From contig NW_008709190.1 in the NCBI RefSeq assembly GCF_000327385.1, positions 655,738 through 719,737 on the forward strand: a stretch of DNA of 64,000 nucleotides, given 5' to 3'. The translations under genes and the position numbers were made by a program. Shown here one piece after another: positions 12,118 to 23,639 of the stretch (its first letter is position 1; each line of letters starts with the position of its first letter). The DNA comes from Lottia gigantea (Eukaryota; Mollusca; Gastropoda; Lottiidae). The notes below the pieces were generated by a model, which made no database searches, was not told the DNA's origin, and worked only from the letters and a program-made list of their open reading frames with translations.

Positions 12118-13617
12118 GTCAATTCACAGGGAAAGTAAGTTTAATTTGCCCAGCCACACTTACACAAATGACATCAATAACACTATAAATCCTGGAGAAA
12201 ACAAATAAAACAAAATCAAAAACAAACCAAGATGAAATGAAAAAAAAAAAAAACCAGAATCAAAGCAAAATCAAACCAGAATGAAATTGAAATCAGTCAA
12301 GATAAAATACAAGTTTTAAATCCACTCTTTTTCAAAGAAAGGTAAAATCTTGATAAATGATATCCATGATATGTTATAAGATAGAGAAACTCTCTCTAAA
12401 AACAGAGCATTTCAGGAATGAATGCATTTTATCACCATAAATTATCCATTTTTCACATAAATTAACTGATAGAAGATAGCTATGTATTTCTATCCTAGTA
12501 ACAAATTATTGTGAAGATCAAGTCTATAAATATAATCCAATTATCACTGAACTGTCTGTGTCCTTACAACATAAATATTTATCAACACTGCTTTTCAATC
12601 TTTGAAGTCATTATATCAATACAGTACTTTAACTTTCATTATAGGGTCTTTTTTCTCATTAATCATTTCTTTCCAAACTTTCACAGAAACTGTTAAGGTA
12701 AATTTATGAGAAATTAGTTCTTCTACCACACACAGAATGTCCAAATTTCATAGCAGTTCTGTCACATTAAGACAGAAATCGTATTCCACAAAAATTTGGT
12801 ACTTAAAAGCTATGTCTGACTTGAACAAAATTAAATGCAGTTAAAAATGTCAATGTTGTCAGAATTTCAGAAGAATACTATAGGTGAAAGATTGTGAATA
12901 TTCACTATACATTGTATGATATTTACATGGTGTAAAATGTAACAATATGAATGACAGTACTACAAACACAAACTAAATGTTAAAACTCTTGCTTTTTACG
13001 TTGACTTAATTCTATGTAAACTTCTATCGTCCAGCAAATTATTTATAATATGAATATTTGGGAATAAACAATTNCGGTATTTTTCATATTCAATTAGTTG
13101 GCCTGTAACACCTTGGTTCATCTCATATGTCATATTGGCAATAAGAGCAATCATAGTTAAATAAAGGATGCGGCAAATGGAAAATCATACAAACCAGAAA
13201 AAAAGAAAAGTAATATATACCCAGTTAAAGAGAGTGTGAAGGACTATTATCATTGAAGCATACAAATCAACAATTCATGGACATGGGAAACTTGTCTAAA
13301 TCAATGATTTAAATCTATTGAAAGACTCTTTAAAGATATGGGAAATATCCAAGCATTATAAAGAGCTCCTGTATTGACTGTTAACCTGTGATAAGTTTGA
13401 GGTGATATGTATTAAACTACTAATCACACCATGTACTAACTGTATTTTAACTGTATTAAGTAAGTGGATAGTTGACTTGGCTTATATACAAGTCTTGTTC
13501 TTTTCAAGACCACAATTGAAATTGATAAATGATCTGCAAGATATCTATTCAGTTTTTAAGAATTATTTGTTGAACATTGAACATTGCTAAAAAGAAAACA
13601 AAATGAAAATCTTTTAT
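12118..13617. other. Intron, nothing recognised
   Basis: AT-rich sequence with poly-A runs and the one ambiguous base. No gene or clear repeat family. Confidence 0.55.
13074..13074. other. Ambiguous base (N)
   Basis: A single N in AACAATTNCGGTAT. It lies in intron and affects no gene call. Confidence 0.99.
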
Positions 13618-13900
13618 AGCCATGGTTCGCCATTTTAGAGGGGTCTATTTTGAAATTGAATTCATGATAGTCTTCAGATACAAGAACTACACAAAAATTG
13701 CAAAATTCCTTCAAATATACCTCAATCTACTAATTTCTGTTTCTATTTCTTTCCTATATATAGCACAGGCTCAAGAAAAGACAAGTCGTCATTTTAACTT
13801 TCTCATTTTTAATACTCTATTACTGATTAGCGAACTAAAAAATTCTCCTGTGACTGAGAAAGAATTGGTAATACCAATGGCAAATCTGTTCCTTTAGTGT
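13618..13900. repeat. Repeat family D, copy 2 (diverged)
   Basis: It starts GCCATGGTTCGCCATTTTAG, has GATAGTCTTCAGATACAAG and ACACAAAAATTGCAAAATTC, and ends CAAATCTGTTCCTTTAG. The open frame over this stretch is not a gene. Confidence 0.65.
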
Positions 13901-14156
13901 CCAAAATACTTCTCATGTAAAGCATGATAAAGGGTTTGCCCCTGAGGAAATTGTAGTAAAAAGTATAACTGGTTCGTCCTGAGGCTTTATTAGTATATCA
14001 AATGATTGGGCTTAGATTAGTAAGTAATATGTCATGAAAACAGATAAAAATTCTGATAATTGCCTTTTCATCAAAAAAATCATAGATTTTAGCTTAAAGG
14101 GATGTAGTCCTATAATTATAAGCTAATACAGATGATACAATTTTTAATAGAGGGAT

Positions 14157-14507
14157 TAACAATTCAATTCCCAAAGGGACAGGTGTGCCATTCTTTCGTC
14201 CGATAATACTTTAGTCTCATAAACGGGAATTCTTTAGCTAAACCAATCAGTAATAGTGTTCATAGTTCACTGTCAAAATTAGAGCCTTCAAATCAATATG
14301 TTTCCAGAATTATCTGCCTCTGAATGTTAAAATTACAACTCGTCATTTTAAGACAATCTGTGATATATAGAAATAGTAAGTAAAATTCCTAGTTTGAAGA
14401 ATTTTCAAAGGAATTATGTGATTTTCGTACATTTCTAGTACTTCTGAAGACTATTTACATTTATTCAAGACTAAAATCAACCCCACAAAACGCCGCTTCT
14501 GTCTCTT
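14157..14507. repeat. Repeat family D, copy 3 (complete)
   Basis: In reverse orientation to copy 1, it starts AAAGGGACAGGTGTGCCATT, followed by CTAAACCAATCAGTAATAG and GAGCCTTCAAATCAATATG. It ends with CTTCTGAAGACTATTTACAT, CAAGACTAAAATCAACCCC and TTCTGTCTCTTAAA. Confidence 0.8.
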
Positions 14508-14782
14508 AAACAAGTTGTATGAATATAATGTGTTGAATCAGCAAATAAAAAGAAATAGGGCAAAGAAATCAGCCTTGCGACACAACCAGAAGTTGAATAG
14601 AATATTTAACTGTCTTTATATATAAATTGATTTTAGTGTAAAAATCTATTGTTATAACTTTCTTTGACTTCTCTTCAAACTCAAAATAACCTTTAACCTA
14701 CTTAGTGTGTTCAATGTCAGAAAAAATAAAACCTTCTATACAACAAAACAAGAAAACATAATAATTTATCATTAAGGATTTT

Positions 14783-14902
14783 AAGAAATATTTAAACAGA
14801 ACTTGAATCATGTTGTTACTCAGAGTTTCACACTATGCGAGCTTCAGACATAGTGTTCAACTCTGAGTAACAACATGATTTAAGTTCTGTTTTAATATTT
14901 CT
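14783..14902. repeat. Near-perfect long hairpin
   Basis: The left arm (AAATATTTAAACAGAACTTG, AATCATGTTGTTACTCAGAG) is followed after an 11-base loop, CGAGCTTCAGA, by its inverse (CTCTGAGTAACAACATGATT, TAAGTTCTGTTTTAATATTT). Arms are about 54 bases with few mismatches. The flank TTTCTATATCGTTCTACAAT also occurs near 2737 as TTTCTATATTGCTCTACAAT. Confidence 0.85.
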
Positions 14903-17052
14903 ATATCGTTCTACAATTGATGCATTAAGTCTTCTTTTAACAGTGAAAATATTTTATCATTGATTTGAAAATTATAACATTCCGTGAACAAGACTATAAT
15001 TTTGGGCTTTCTATGGAATAAGAGGAAGAATGGGAGAGGGGCTCTTTAAATTCTTCAAATTGCTCTAAAATTGCTCTACTGTCTTAGCAAATGCGTTAGT
15101 ATATAAAATTTTGAGTTAATTTAAATCTTAATTAGGAAGAAATACATTTCCCTCTCAGAAATTTCAATCCAAATGTCTATAATAAGCCTATTATAAATAC
15201 TATAATAAAATTTGAAAATTTTGATATACCAATGAATTTGTGGAGACTGTATAGTTTAATCAAATTTTCCTAAGACGTTTTTCAATAGCTGTACTACATG
15301 AGTTATCTACCTTGAATCTGAATTCTGTCAAATTTTACTCATATAATAGTCAATATTTTGTCCCTTGGTTTAATCAATATAAAACTTTTTATTGTCACAG
15401 TAACCTCAACCAATAGGATATTGTTAAAGTAAAAAATAATTTATCACCAATATACAAGTTTTCATGATATGGCCCAAAGCTTTCAATGAAGAAAAACTAG
15501 AGCATCTTTGAATTAATTATGATAAAAAGACGTTGGAATGTGGTTTCACTGGACTTATTTTGTATAGAAACTTTGTTTCTTCCCCTCCATTGTATAATAT
15601 TGTATAGATTTCTTTAGTGACCTTTATAACTTGTGCCTTGATATAATACCATCAGCTCAAATGATATAGGACACTACATTTTAAATAAAAGAAACTCACT
15701 TTTTGGTACATTAATTGTGACCTTGAGAGAAAAATTGCTTGTTTGGTGTTTTTTTTTTATATCAGGGTTGTTACTTAGTTCATATTTGCCAGTCATAGGA
15801 TAATACTATCCATTTGTGCAAAAGAGCGCAATTTGCCAGGAATAACTTTAGTTGAAATGGCTAAAACTAGTCCAAAAGTTCAAATTGGTCACAATGGGCC
15901 TGGCTTTTTAAAACAGTATGCTATTAATTCAATCAGACAAGATCGGCAAATACAGGCATATGAATTAGTACCAGAGTTTTATTCTGTTATAATGTTTTTA
16001 TACTGTTCAAGATATAATATATTGTTCTGTAACATCTGGAAGATATGTGATTATTATTCTTCTACCATATTCTCCTAGTAAATCAAATCTTGTGTAAGTT
16101 AACCTAACCTAAGGTACCAGGTACACCATCTAGGGGTTGTGAACTCCAGAACTTTTTATGTTTACTTGTGTGAATTTTTTTTTCACATATGAAGTAACTA
16201 AGAGATTGCAAACCCAATGTTTTCTTTTTAAGTCTTGTTAATTAAAAAATGATGTAAATATTAGCCAACTCTGGCTTATTAAACCAAATTTTAAAACATG
16301 CTTTAATTGAATTATATATTCATGTAAATTGTTTGGGATAATATTTCTCAAGAGTTATGCTGGCAATCAGACAATAAAACCAAACCTATTGAAAAAGGCT
16401 ACATTCACTGATTACAAATAGTTTTACTTAAACTGTGTATATTCAGGTAACAGAATCTTTCTCTTTCTTGCTTTAAAAGCTATATTTTGTACCAAATAGA
16501 ACATTTAATACCATTCCAATCTGATTATATTATTTCTGTATCATTCCGATTTTTCTGAACTTGTTTTATACAATATAGGATGAGTAATCTATGATAGAAA
16601 GAAGAATTCAGATCAGTTTCAAGATGTTAACAGTTGGACAATAGAATGCCAAAGTTGTCTGTTTTCAATTATCAAAGGTAAAACATGTGTTAACTCTGTA
16701 GGGGTTATACTTACACAAGTTTTTATGAATCACAAAGCAAGTTTAGACTTTGAATACAGACTCTAAAATTTATTACTTCTTTGACATAAAATTTCATGGT
16801 TTTAAAGAATCCAAGATAGGATATCTTTCTTCATATTTTCATGAGAGACTTTTTTCTTTCTTAGAATCTGGTCATGTATTTCTAGAATAGAATTACAAGA
16901 ATCACAGACATGGAGGAAGAAATCGGAACAGCACAAATAGGGGTCATGAGCGTTCTTGATAAACAGACCTAGCCTAGACAACTTATTATGAATTCCTTGA
17001 AATGTAAACCACAATCACAAGATCCAATTGTTTTTGTCTGATCAACAAGAAT
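14903..17052. other. Intron, nothing recognised
   Basis: One short plus-strand open frame (15833-16078) begins MPGITLVEMAKTSPKVQ but has no family match and no splice context. Otherwise AT-rich. Confidence 0.5.
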
Positions 17053-17400
17053 TTAAAGTGATAATACATCTTAGAATTAACATAAAATTGAAGAATTTTA
17101 AACTTGGCGAATAAGAGTCAGTTGATATAACATAACAGGATCCTTATATAATCCGATAAATCCAAAAAACTTAGTAATTATCCATAAATATGCAATTAAC
17201 TATTGAAAAACGCTTAATATCATGATTACGTGTTTTTCAATAATTACTTGGTTTTATGAATTTTCCAATTTTCTAGATTTTACGGGGATTCTGTTGTAAC
17301 TTTATGACACCAGGTAAGCTTACTGATGAATATATACTCATATTGACCATTTTGGGAACTTAAATTTTACGTTCATTCTAAGACGTAGCATCACTTTAAG
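17053..17400. repeat. Foldback element family C, copy 1 (complete)
   Basis: The ends are TTTAAAGTGATAATACATCT and the inverse form CGTAGCATCACTTTAAG. The centre pairs GAAAAACGCTTAATATCATG with CGTGTTTTTCAATAATTACT. The arms include the CTGATGAATATATACTC and GACACCAGGTAAGC motifs that recur in the other copies. Confidence 0.82.
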
Positions 17401-19089
17401 ATAACATAAAGAGACCTTCCTAGAATCGGTTTTGACAATAACTTCAGATGGATTTAAAATTTTGACAAGCTTTACTTCTTCAGAAACTGAACACAAAACA
17501 GAAGCCTATAAAAATTGAAATGGGATTGGCAGACAAATTGTAATATGATGTATTGTTTTAATGGGTTTTTGTGAAAGCTTTGATGAGAAAAACAAAGAAA
17601 ACAAAGCTCATCTCACCTGGTTTAAAATAACTAGCGGTACTAGAAGATGTTGTTCAGCTGTTACAGGGTGATGATTACATACAAATGATTCATATAGTCA
17701 TATAACTTTTTAACAATCAAGATTCCATCAAAATCAGTCAAGAATTGTGCTTTCTTGAGTGTTTACAAGCTATACATGCAATGAGCATCATTTTCAATAG
17801 GGTTCATCCTTTGGTGATAATAAACAATTTTACCAAGTTCATCAAAATCTGTAAAGAATCACGCCTTCTAGAGTGTTTACATGCAAAAGTTCAGTGTGCA
17901 ATTTCAGAACAAGGGCAATAACTCATATACATAAGTTTTAAATTTTTCTGATTTCCATAAGGTTCATCCTTGGATGATATAAACAATTTCACCAAGCTTC
18001 ATCTAAAACCGTCAAGAATTTTGCCTTTTAGACTGTTTGTGGATGTATCGACGGATATAGGTGACGCCAATATATCCTCCACATTTCATGCTTGTATATA
18101 AAACAAACAATTAAAGGGATACAGTAACTTAAGATTATAAATGTCATTAAATTTAGTAGAATAACTTTCTGTGAATAACCAACCATGGTTCTAATAGATA
18201 CTGAGTAGTCAAGCTAGGTTGTAACAAGCTTAGAAGTAACAGAACTTTTCAACACCTTCTCAATCACAAGTAATCTTGAATAACAAGTTCAATTCCTCCC
18301 TACTTTCAGTTGGAACACAGCTAATCAAAAAAATTACAACGAAGCTATCTCAGATGCATTTGATTGATAGAACATTTATGAAGAATGCACATCGTTGCCT
18401 TCGTGTTAGTATGGAATATCAGTCAAATGTCTAAATTGGTTGATATGTCAGGTAAAACCATTAGATATCAAATAGTTTTACTGACCTACTTACATCTGTC
18501 AAGAAACTTCTCATTAGAACTCAAGTAAAAAAATAAACTATTTGATCACTGGTTTCAAACCAACTACTGTAGCTACTACATTCTGGCATTTTACCAGGTG
18601 TAAAATTTCAGGTCCCAATTTTTTTAATATGACCAAAGTTTCAGAGGCTCTGTCACTGTCAGCCCATCTGACTAGCATTTCAATAAATCTGACATTTACG
18701 TCAATCACCAATCACAATCTTTGTTTACTCACTGAGCTAGTGAGAAAGTGAAATTGTATTTCTGAGTTGTTGTATTGCATGTTTATCATTCTTGGCACAA
18801 GTAAAATGAGTCAATAAAAATATTTACTGTTAATTATCATGCACCATTTAAGAACTTCAATGTGAATGATATACATGCTGATGTTTCTTGATTACCATTT
18901 TATGATTTTTGCATATTTTCTTGTGTGTGTATGTGTGACTGCAAAATCCTGAATTTTTATTATTTTAGTCGCTTTTTTCAGAATGAATGTTGAATATTCT
19001 ATTTTAGTTTCTTTCTGGATCACAAGTCACAAGAAAACAACATATTCCTAGCAAAAAGGTGAAATGTTACCAAAACAAAAAATTCTTAC
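17401..19089. other. Intron downstream of alternative exon B
   Basis: It contains imperfect direct repeats of the type CACCAAGTTCATC...TGTAAAGAATCACGCCTT and TTCTAGAGTGTTTACA (17710-18030), an old tandem or dispersed repeat of about 110 bases. No gene. Confidence 0.5.
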
Positions 19090-19455
19090 CCCTTTCTGGA
19101 ATCCAATAGAGACATTGAGACAGAATTCAGGGGCACTCCAATATTGTTTATTCAACAATTTCATAACAGAATCTTTACTTTTACACAGACAACAAAAACA
19201 GCACCCACATTTATCACAGGGCTGTGCAGGCCCTAAAACTCTTGATGGTGGTCCAATATATCTCGTCTTCTGTTTAGGTGTATGATTCCATTTATGAAGA
19301 ACTGATGATAGTCTCCTTTCAGGTTCAAAATATCTATTACCAATACTTGACTCCACTGTAAATTCCCTGGGTGGACTCGTTTGGACTCGCAATGTTCTCT
19401 GTGGACTCAGAGAACGCACTTGAGAAAATAGTGGAGTTATGGTATTCTTTGCCAT
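19090..19455 (-). CDS. MACF1/DST: Candidate alternative first exon B: Cys-cluster N-terminus, 122 residues
   Basis: An open segment starts at ATG 19455 in a good context (A at -3, G at +4), with an in-frame TAA three codons upstream. It runs 122 codons to a GTAAGA donor exactly in phase 0, then stays open for only 13 more codons. The first CH2 exon starts in phase 0, so splicing would give a CH2-only isoform. The first 75 residues are rich in Ser, Pro and Arg (SLSPQR, TSPPREF). Residues 80-91 are CDKCGCCFCCLC, seven cysteines in twelve, followed by KSKDSVMKLLNK; such clusters are common palmitoylation targets. The segment is visibly less AT-rich than its surroundings. CH2-only dystonin isoforms with membrane-associating N-termini are known in vertebrates. 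Assignment to this gene is inferred from strand, position and phase. An independent small gene is less likely but possible. Confidence 0.72.
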
Positions 19456-20589
19456 TGTGATTTAAAGAAGACCGTGTGTAAGTCCTTGTTAAAATTCACC
19501 TCCAGCGAAGAATTCAAAAACTAATCATGAATCAATTCTAGGCTAATGAACTACTCCAAAATATCTATCACAATCCTGTCAGGTTAAATTTCACCTTCAA
19601 AAATCTGATCCTAAAAGAATATAATTATCCTCCTGTTAAATCAATCAATTCGAAGGTGTAGTAAGAAAATACTCAGAATCAGGTTATTCAAACATGGCAG
19701 TCAAAATTAACATGAATAATCTCGAAATTATCTCAGACTTCTGACCAGTTCTTATCATAAAACATCCCTCAATCAGGTTCCTCCTCAACATGTGTAACCT
19801 TCCTGTTTATCTTTGTCCAAAAATAAAAGTTAAAATGAGTGAAAGTTGATACCAATAAGATTTACTCATTCATTTAGTCCGTCTGCTACTGCCATAATGT
19901 GGCATTCTGGGTAAAAAAAGAAGAATTCATCCAATCTGTGCTTTTCTTCTCATATCTTCCTTCCTGAGTTTTTCTGACTTCCTTTCCAGATGTCAATGAC
20001 AACAAACTAAAGCTACGAGATCCACCCTCATATATCAGTATATAAAAGTAGGCCTTAGACAAACCAACCACAATCGTCTGCTATCAGGAATATTGTAACA
20101 CCAGATGTACAATTACTTAGTGAGTGCCAGAAATGCACAGATGTAAACTTATCAATGCACCCAAAATAAGTTATCAGGTCAACTTAAACTTGGAACCATT
20201 TCCAATTTCGTGAAAGAATCAGGAATTCTTCAGACTGGAGTTTAGACATACACATTAATGATTATGGAAGTTAAACAAATAGCAAATATCTCATTCCTGG
20301 AATTTGGTTCCATTCCAAGACGAGGAATTTACCAATAAATTATTTGACCACACAGTAGCAGACACGAATTAGCTTCCACAAATGTCAAGATGGCAACTTT
20401 CTATTTTTACCAAATGAAATATTTTATCAGTGCTGACCAAACCACCATTATTTTTACCATTTAGCTACTAGTATACTAATCAAACCTATATGAAAGGCAA
20501 TAAATTTATTAATTACAATTAATATGTAAACATTCAATCCATCACTTAAAACTATATATTACATTTGTACAGGCACAAATGCACAATTT
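19456..20589 (-). promoter_or_regulatory. Region upstream of alternative exon B, possible promoter
   Basis: If exon B is a first exon, its promoter should be here. Near 19895-19915 the minus strand reads ACCCAGAATGCCACATTATG, which resembles the ZNF143/Staf site core CCCAGAATGC. No TATA box is obvious. This is a single motif match. Confidence 0.25.
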
Positions 20590-20708
20590 GTATAACTGTG
20601 AGTAGCATAAACCAATGGTTGTATAACTGAGAGTAGCACAAACCAATGGTTGTATAACTGAGAGTAGCACAAACCAATGGTTGTATAACTGAGAGTAGCA
20701 CAAACCAA
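20590..20708. repeat. Minisatellite, 31-bp unit
   Basis: Almost four near-identical copies of GTATAACTGAGAGTAGCACA followed by AACCAATGGTT. Confidence 0.9.
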
Positions 20709-21029
20709 CTGTGACAGAACCAAATCATTTAGACATGTCATGTAATCATATTCTGATAATTTGTTTATAAATACTGCAACAAGTTGTTTTGTCTAAGAAA
20801 ATAAAAGGTAAACTGATAAATAATAATTGAATATAAGAGAATCTGTGCCAGTAAATTGAATGTCTGGTATATTTGACCTGTGATAACAGATGGTGTAGGT
20901 GAAGGTTAGGATTAGATAGGTCAGTTAGACTGGCAATACTAATTACTAGCAGCTCATCTAGACTATAATATATCAAATAGTTCAAAACTTCCTCCATATA
21001 TCAATCATTGATTAGTTTAATTTATCTTC

Positions 21030-21478
21030 CCTAAAACTTTAATTCTCCTGTTAAATAAGTTTACTTATAGTATCTAGTATTTCTAATACTGACAGATTTC
21101 TGTTCAACTCTCCTGTTCAATAAGTTTATAGTCTATCCATGTCTAATACTTTCAATTATAATCCTGACAGAATCTTGAATTTCTTTAATTCTCCTGTTCA
21201 ATAAGTTTACTTAAGATTCTTACCCACATCCCGTATTTCTAATCCTGACAGAATCTTGATTTTCTGTTCAATTCTCCTGTTCAATAAGTTTACTTACAGT
21301 CTACCCATGCCTAATATTCCTATTTCTAATACTGACAGAATTTCTGTTCATATCTCCTGTTCAATAAGTTTATAGTCTACCCATGTCTAATTCTTCCAAT
21401 TCTAATCCTGATAGAATCTTGAATTTCTGTTCAATTCTTCTGTTTAATAAGTTTATAGTCTACTCATTTCCAATAATC
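21030..21478. repeat. Degenerate tandem repeat, unit about 70-90 bp
   Basis: Five to six diverged copies of a unit holding TTCTCCTGTTCAATAAGTTT, ACAGTCTACCCATG and CTAATCCTGACAGAATCTTG. The divergence indicates an older array than the others. Confidence 0.75.
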
Positions 21479-22159
21479 CTAATTCTGAATGTTGATTTTC
21501 TGTTTCTCAATATTCATGTATAAATGATATACAATTATTATAGTATTCACTTTCAAATCTAATTTTCAACTCAACCCTCTAAATATTTTTATTTTATTTG
21601 TCCTCTAGTTATCTATGAACTTTCCAAATGCCCTTTATAACCTTAAAATAGGATATCAATTTTATCTTAGTAAATCAGAGAGACAGATCAGAAGAAAAGT
21701 CATCACAACTTTTGAAATGAGCTTCATTTTAAAGAAGGTGATTGAACAGAAAAACAAATAAGCTGACAAATTTCTTTCCTATCAAATTACCATCTCTCTA
21801 TACAAAATGTTTATTTACCCAGTTTCAAATGTTAGCAATAAAAAGCACACCATTAATCTCTAATTGGATTTAAGCAGACTCTGTCAGGGAACAGAAAAAG
21901 AGTGCATTACCAACATCTACACTGAAAGTCAATCTACCAAATAAACCTCTCATGAACTTATGAATTTTCTTCTTGTAGAGAATATTGTCAGGAAGTATTG
22001 CTACCTTACTTGGAACTGTCTGATTGCCACTCTGAAGACTGTAAGCCACTTCTACCAAATATTGAGCTCTTCAGTTATTTAAGGTTTACTTCCTCTTAAG
22101 ATGAAAAAATGAAAATTTGAAAATTGACCAAAAGGATTCTTTGTTCATCAATGGATTTA

Positions 22160-22464
22160 CTTGGTGTCATAACTATACAACACAATCCCTCTATAATCCA
22201 ATAAATTCATTAAACTAAGTAATACATTCATTAAACTAAGTAAAAGTTCATTAAACTAAGTAATACATTCATTAAACTAAGTAATTTTGAAACATGCTTA
22301 GAAGTGTGTTTCAATAATTATTTAGTTTAATAGATATATTGCCTTATATAGAGATTCTATTCTTTAGTCATGGCACCTAATAAGTCTAACTGATGAATAT
22401 ATACACTTGTTGACCACCTTTAAGACTTTCAATTTTATGTCCATTCTAAGAGGTAGTATTACTT
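22160..22464. repeat. Foldback element family C, copy 2
   Basis: It contains AATCCCTCTATAATCCAATA, TAAACTAAGTAAT, AAACATGCTTAGAAGTGTGT and TTTATGTCCATTCTAAGAGG, and ends TATTACTTTAAAG. Inside it, at 22205-22275, CATTAAACTAAGTAATA is repeated in tandem about four times. Confidence 0.8.
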
Positions 22465-22939
22465 TAAAGGATAATAATTAAACAATGGGTTCATGTAATG
22501 TGTATCAATTTAAGTCACCTAGCATAAATCTAACAAACTTGTAATAATTCAAATCTGAAAAATCTGTACGGTCTAAAGATTTGACAAGTAAACATATACC
22601 TCAGTTACAATTTAAATAGAAATTGATGTAATCCTAGATGTAAACTATTCTATTTCCTTGTCTAAAATTGATGTAAGACAGAATCATACATGTATACAGA
22701 TTACATGTTAAACATCTGTTGAGAGAAAAACTTGTATAACATTAAATCATCAATCACCACACCTTTCATTTTTTTATTCCATGATTCCTGGCAATTAAAA
22801 ACTACAAAAGACATCCTGCTATTTTCTAAATTTTTTAACTATTTATTCCACTTTGTTCTTGTCTTGGATAGAGAAACATAATCTTCATGTACACTTAAAA
22901 TTACAAGAATTATCTTTATGTATCACTTTGTATACACTT

Positions 22940-23625
22940 ACATGTACATATATTATCATTAGTTATATCTTTGAGTACACTTACATGCATTACCTTTATT
23001 TAACATTTTAAGTACACTTATATGTACATGTATTATCTTTTGTTATCACTTCTTGAACACTTATATGTACATGTATTATCTTTTGTTATCACTTCTTGAA
23101 CACTTATATGTACATGTATTATCTTTTGTTATCACTTCTTGAACACTTATATGTACATGTATTATCTTTTGTTATCACTTCTTGAACACTTATATGTACA
23201 TGTATTATCTTTTGTTATCACTTCTTGAACACTTATATGTACATGTATTATCTTTTGTTATCACTTCTTGAACACTTATATGTACATGTATAATCTTTTG
23301 TTATCAATCCTTGAACACTTATATGTACATGTATTATCTTTTGTTATCACTTCTTGAACACTTATATGTACATGAATTATCTTTTGTTATCACTTCTTGA
23401 ACACTTATATGTACATGAATTATCTTTTGTTATCAATCCTTGAACACTTATATGTACATGAATTATCTTTAATTATCACATCATGTACACTTATAAGTAC
23501 ATGCATTATTTTTATGTACATGTATTATATTTAGTTATCACTTCATGAACATTGTACATGTATTATCTTTAGTTATCACTTCATGAACATTACATGTACA
23601 TGTATTATCTTTAGTTATAACTTCA
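22940..23625. repeat. Minisatellite, 43-bp unit
   Basis: The core (about 23030-23470) holds ten copies of CACTTATATGTACATGTATT followed by ATCTTTTGTTATCACTTCTTGAA. Several neighbouring copies are identical, and the copies become diverged and shorter towards both edges. Confidence 0.92.
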
Positions 23626-23639
23626 TGTAGGGTACATAC

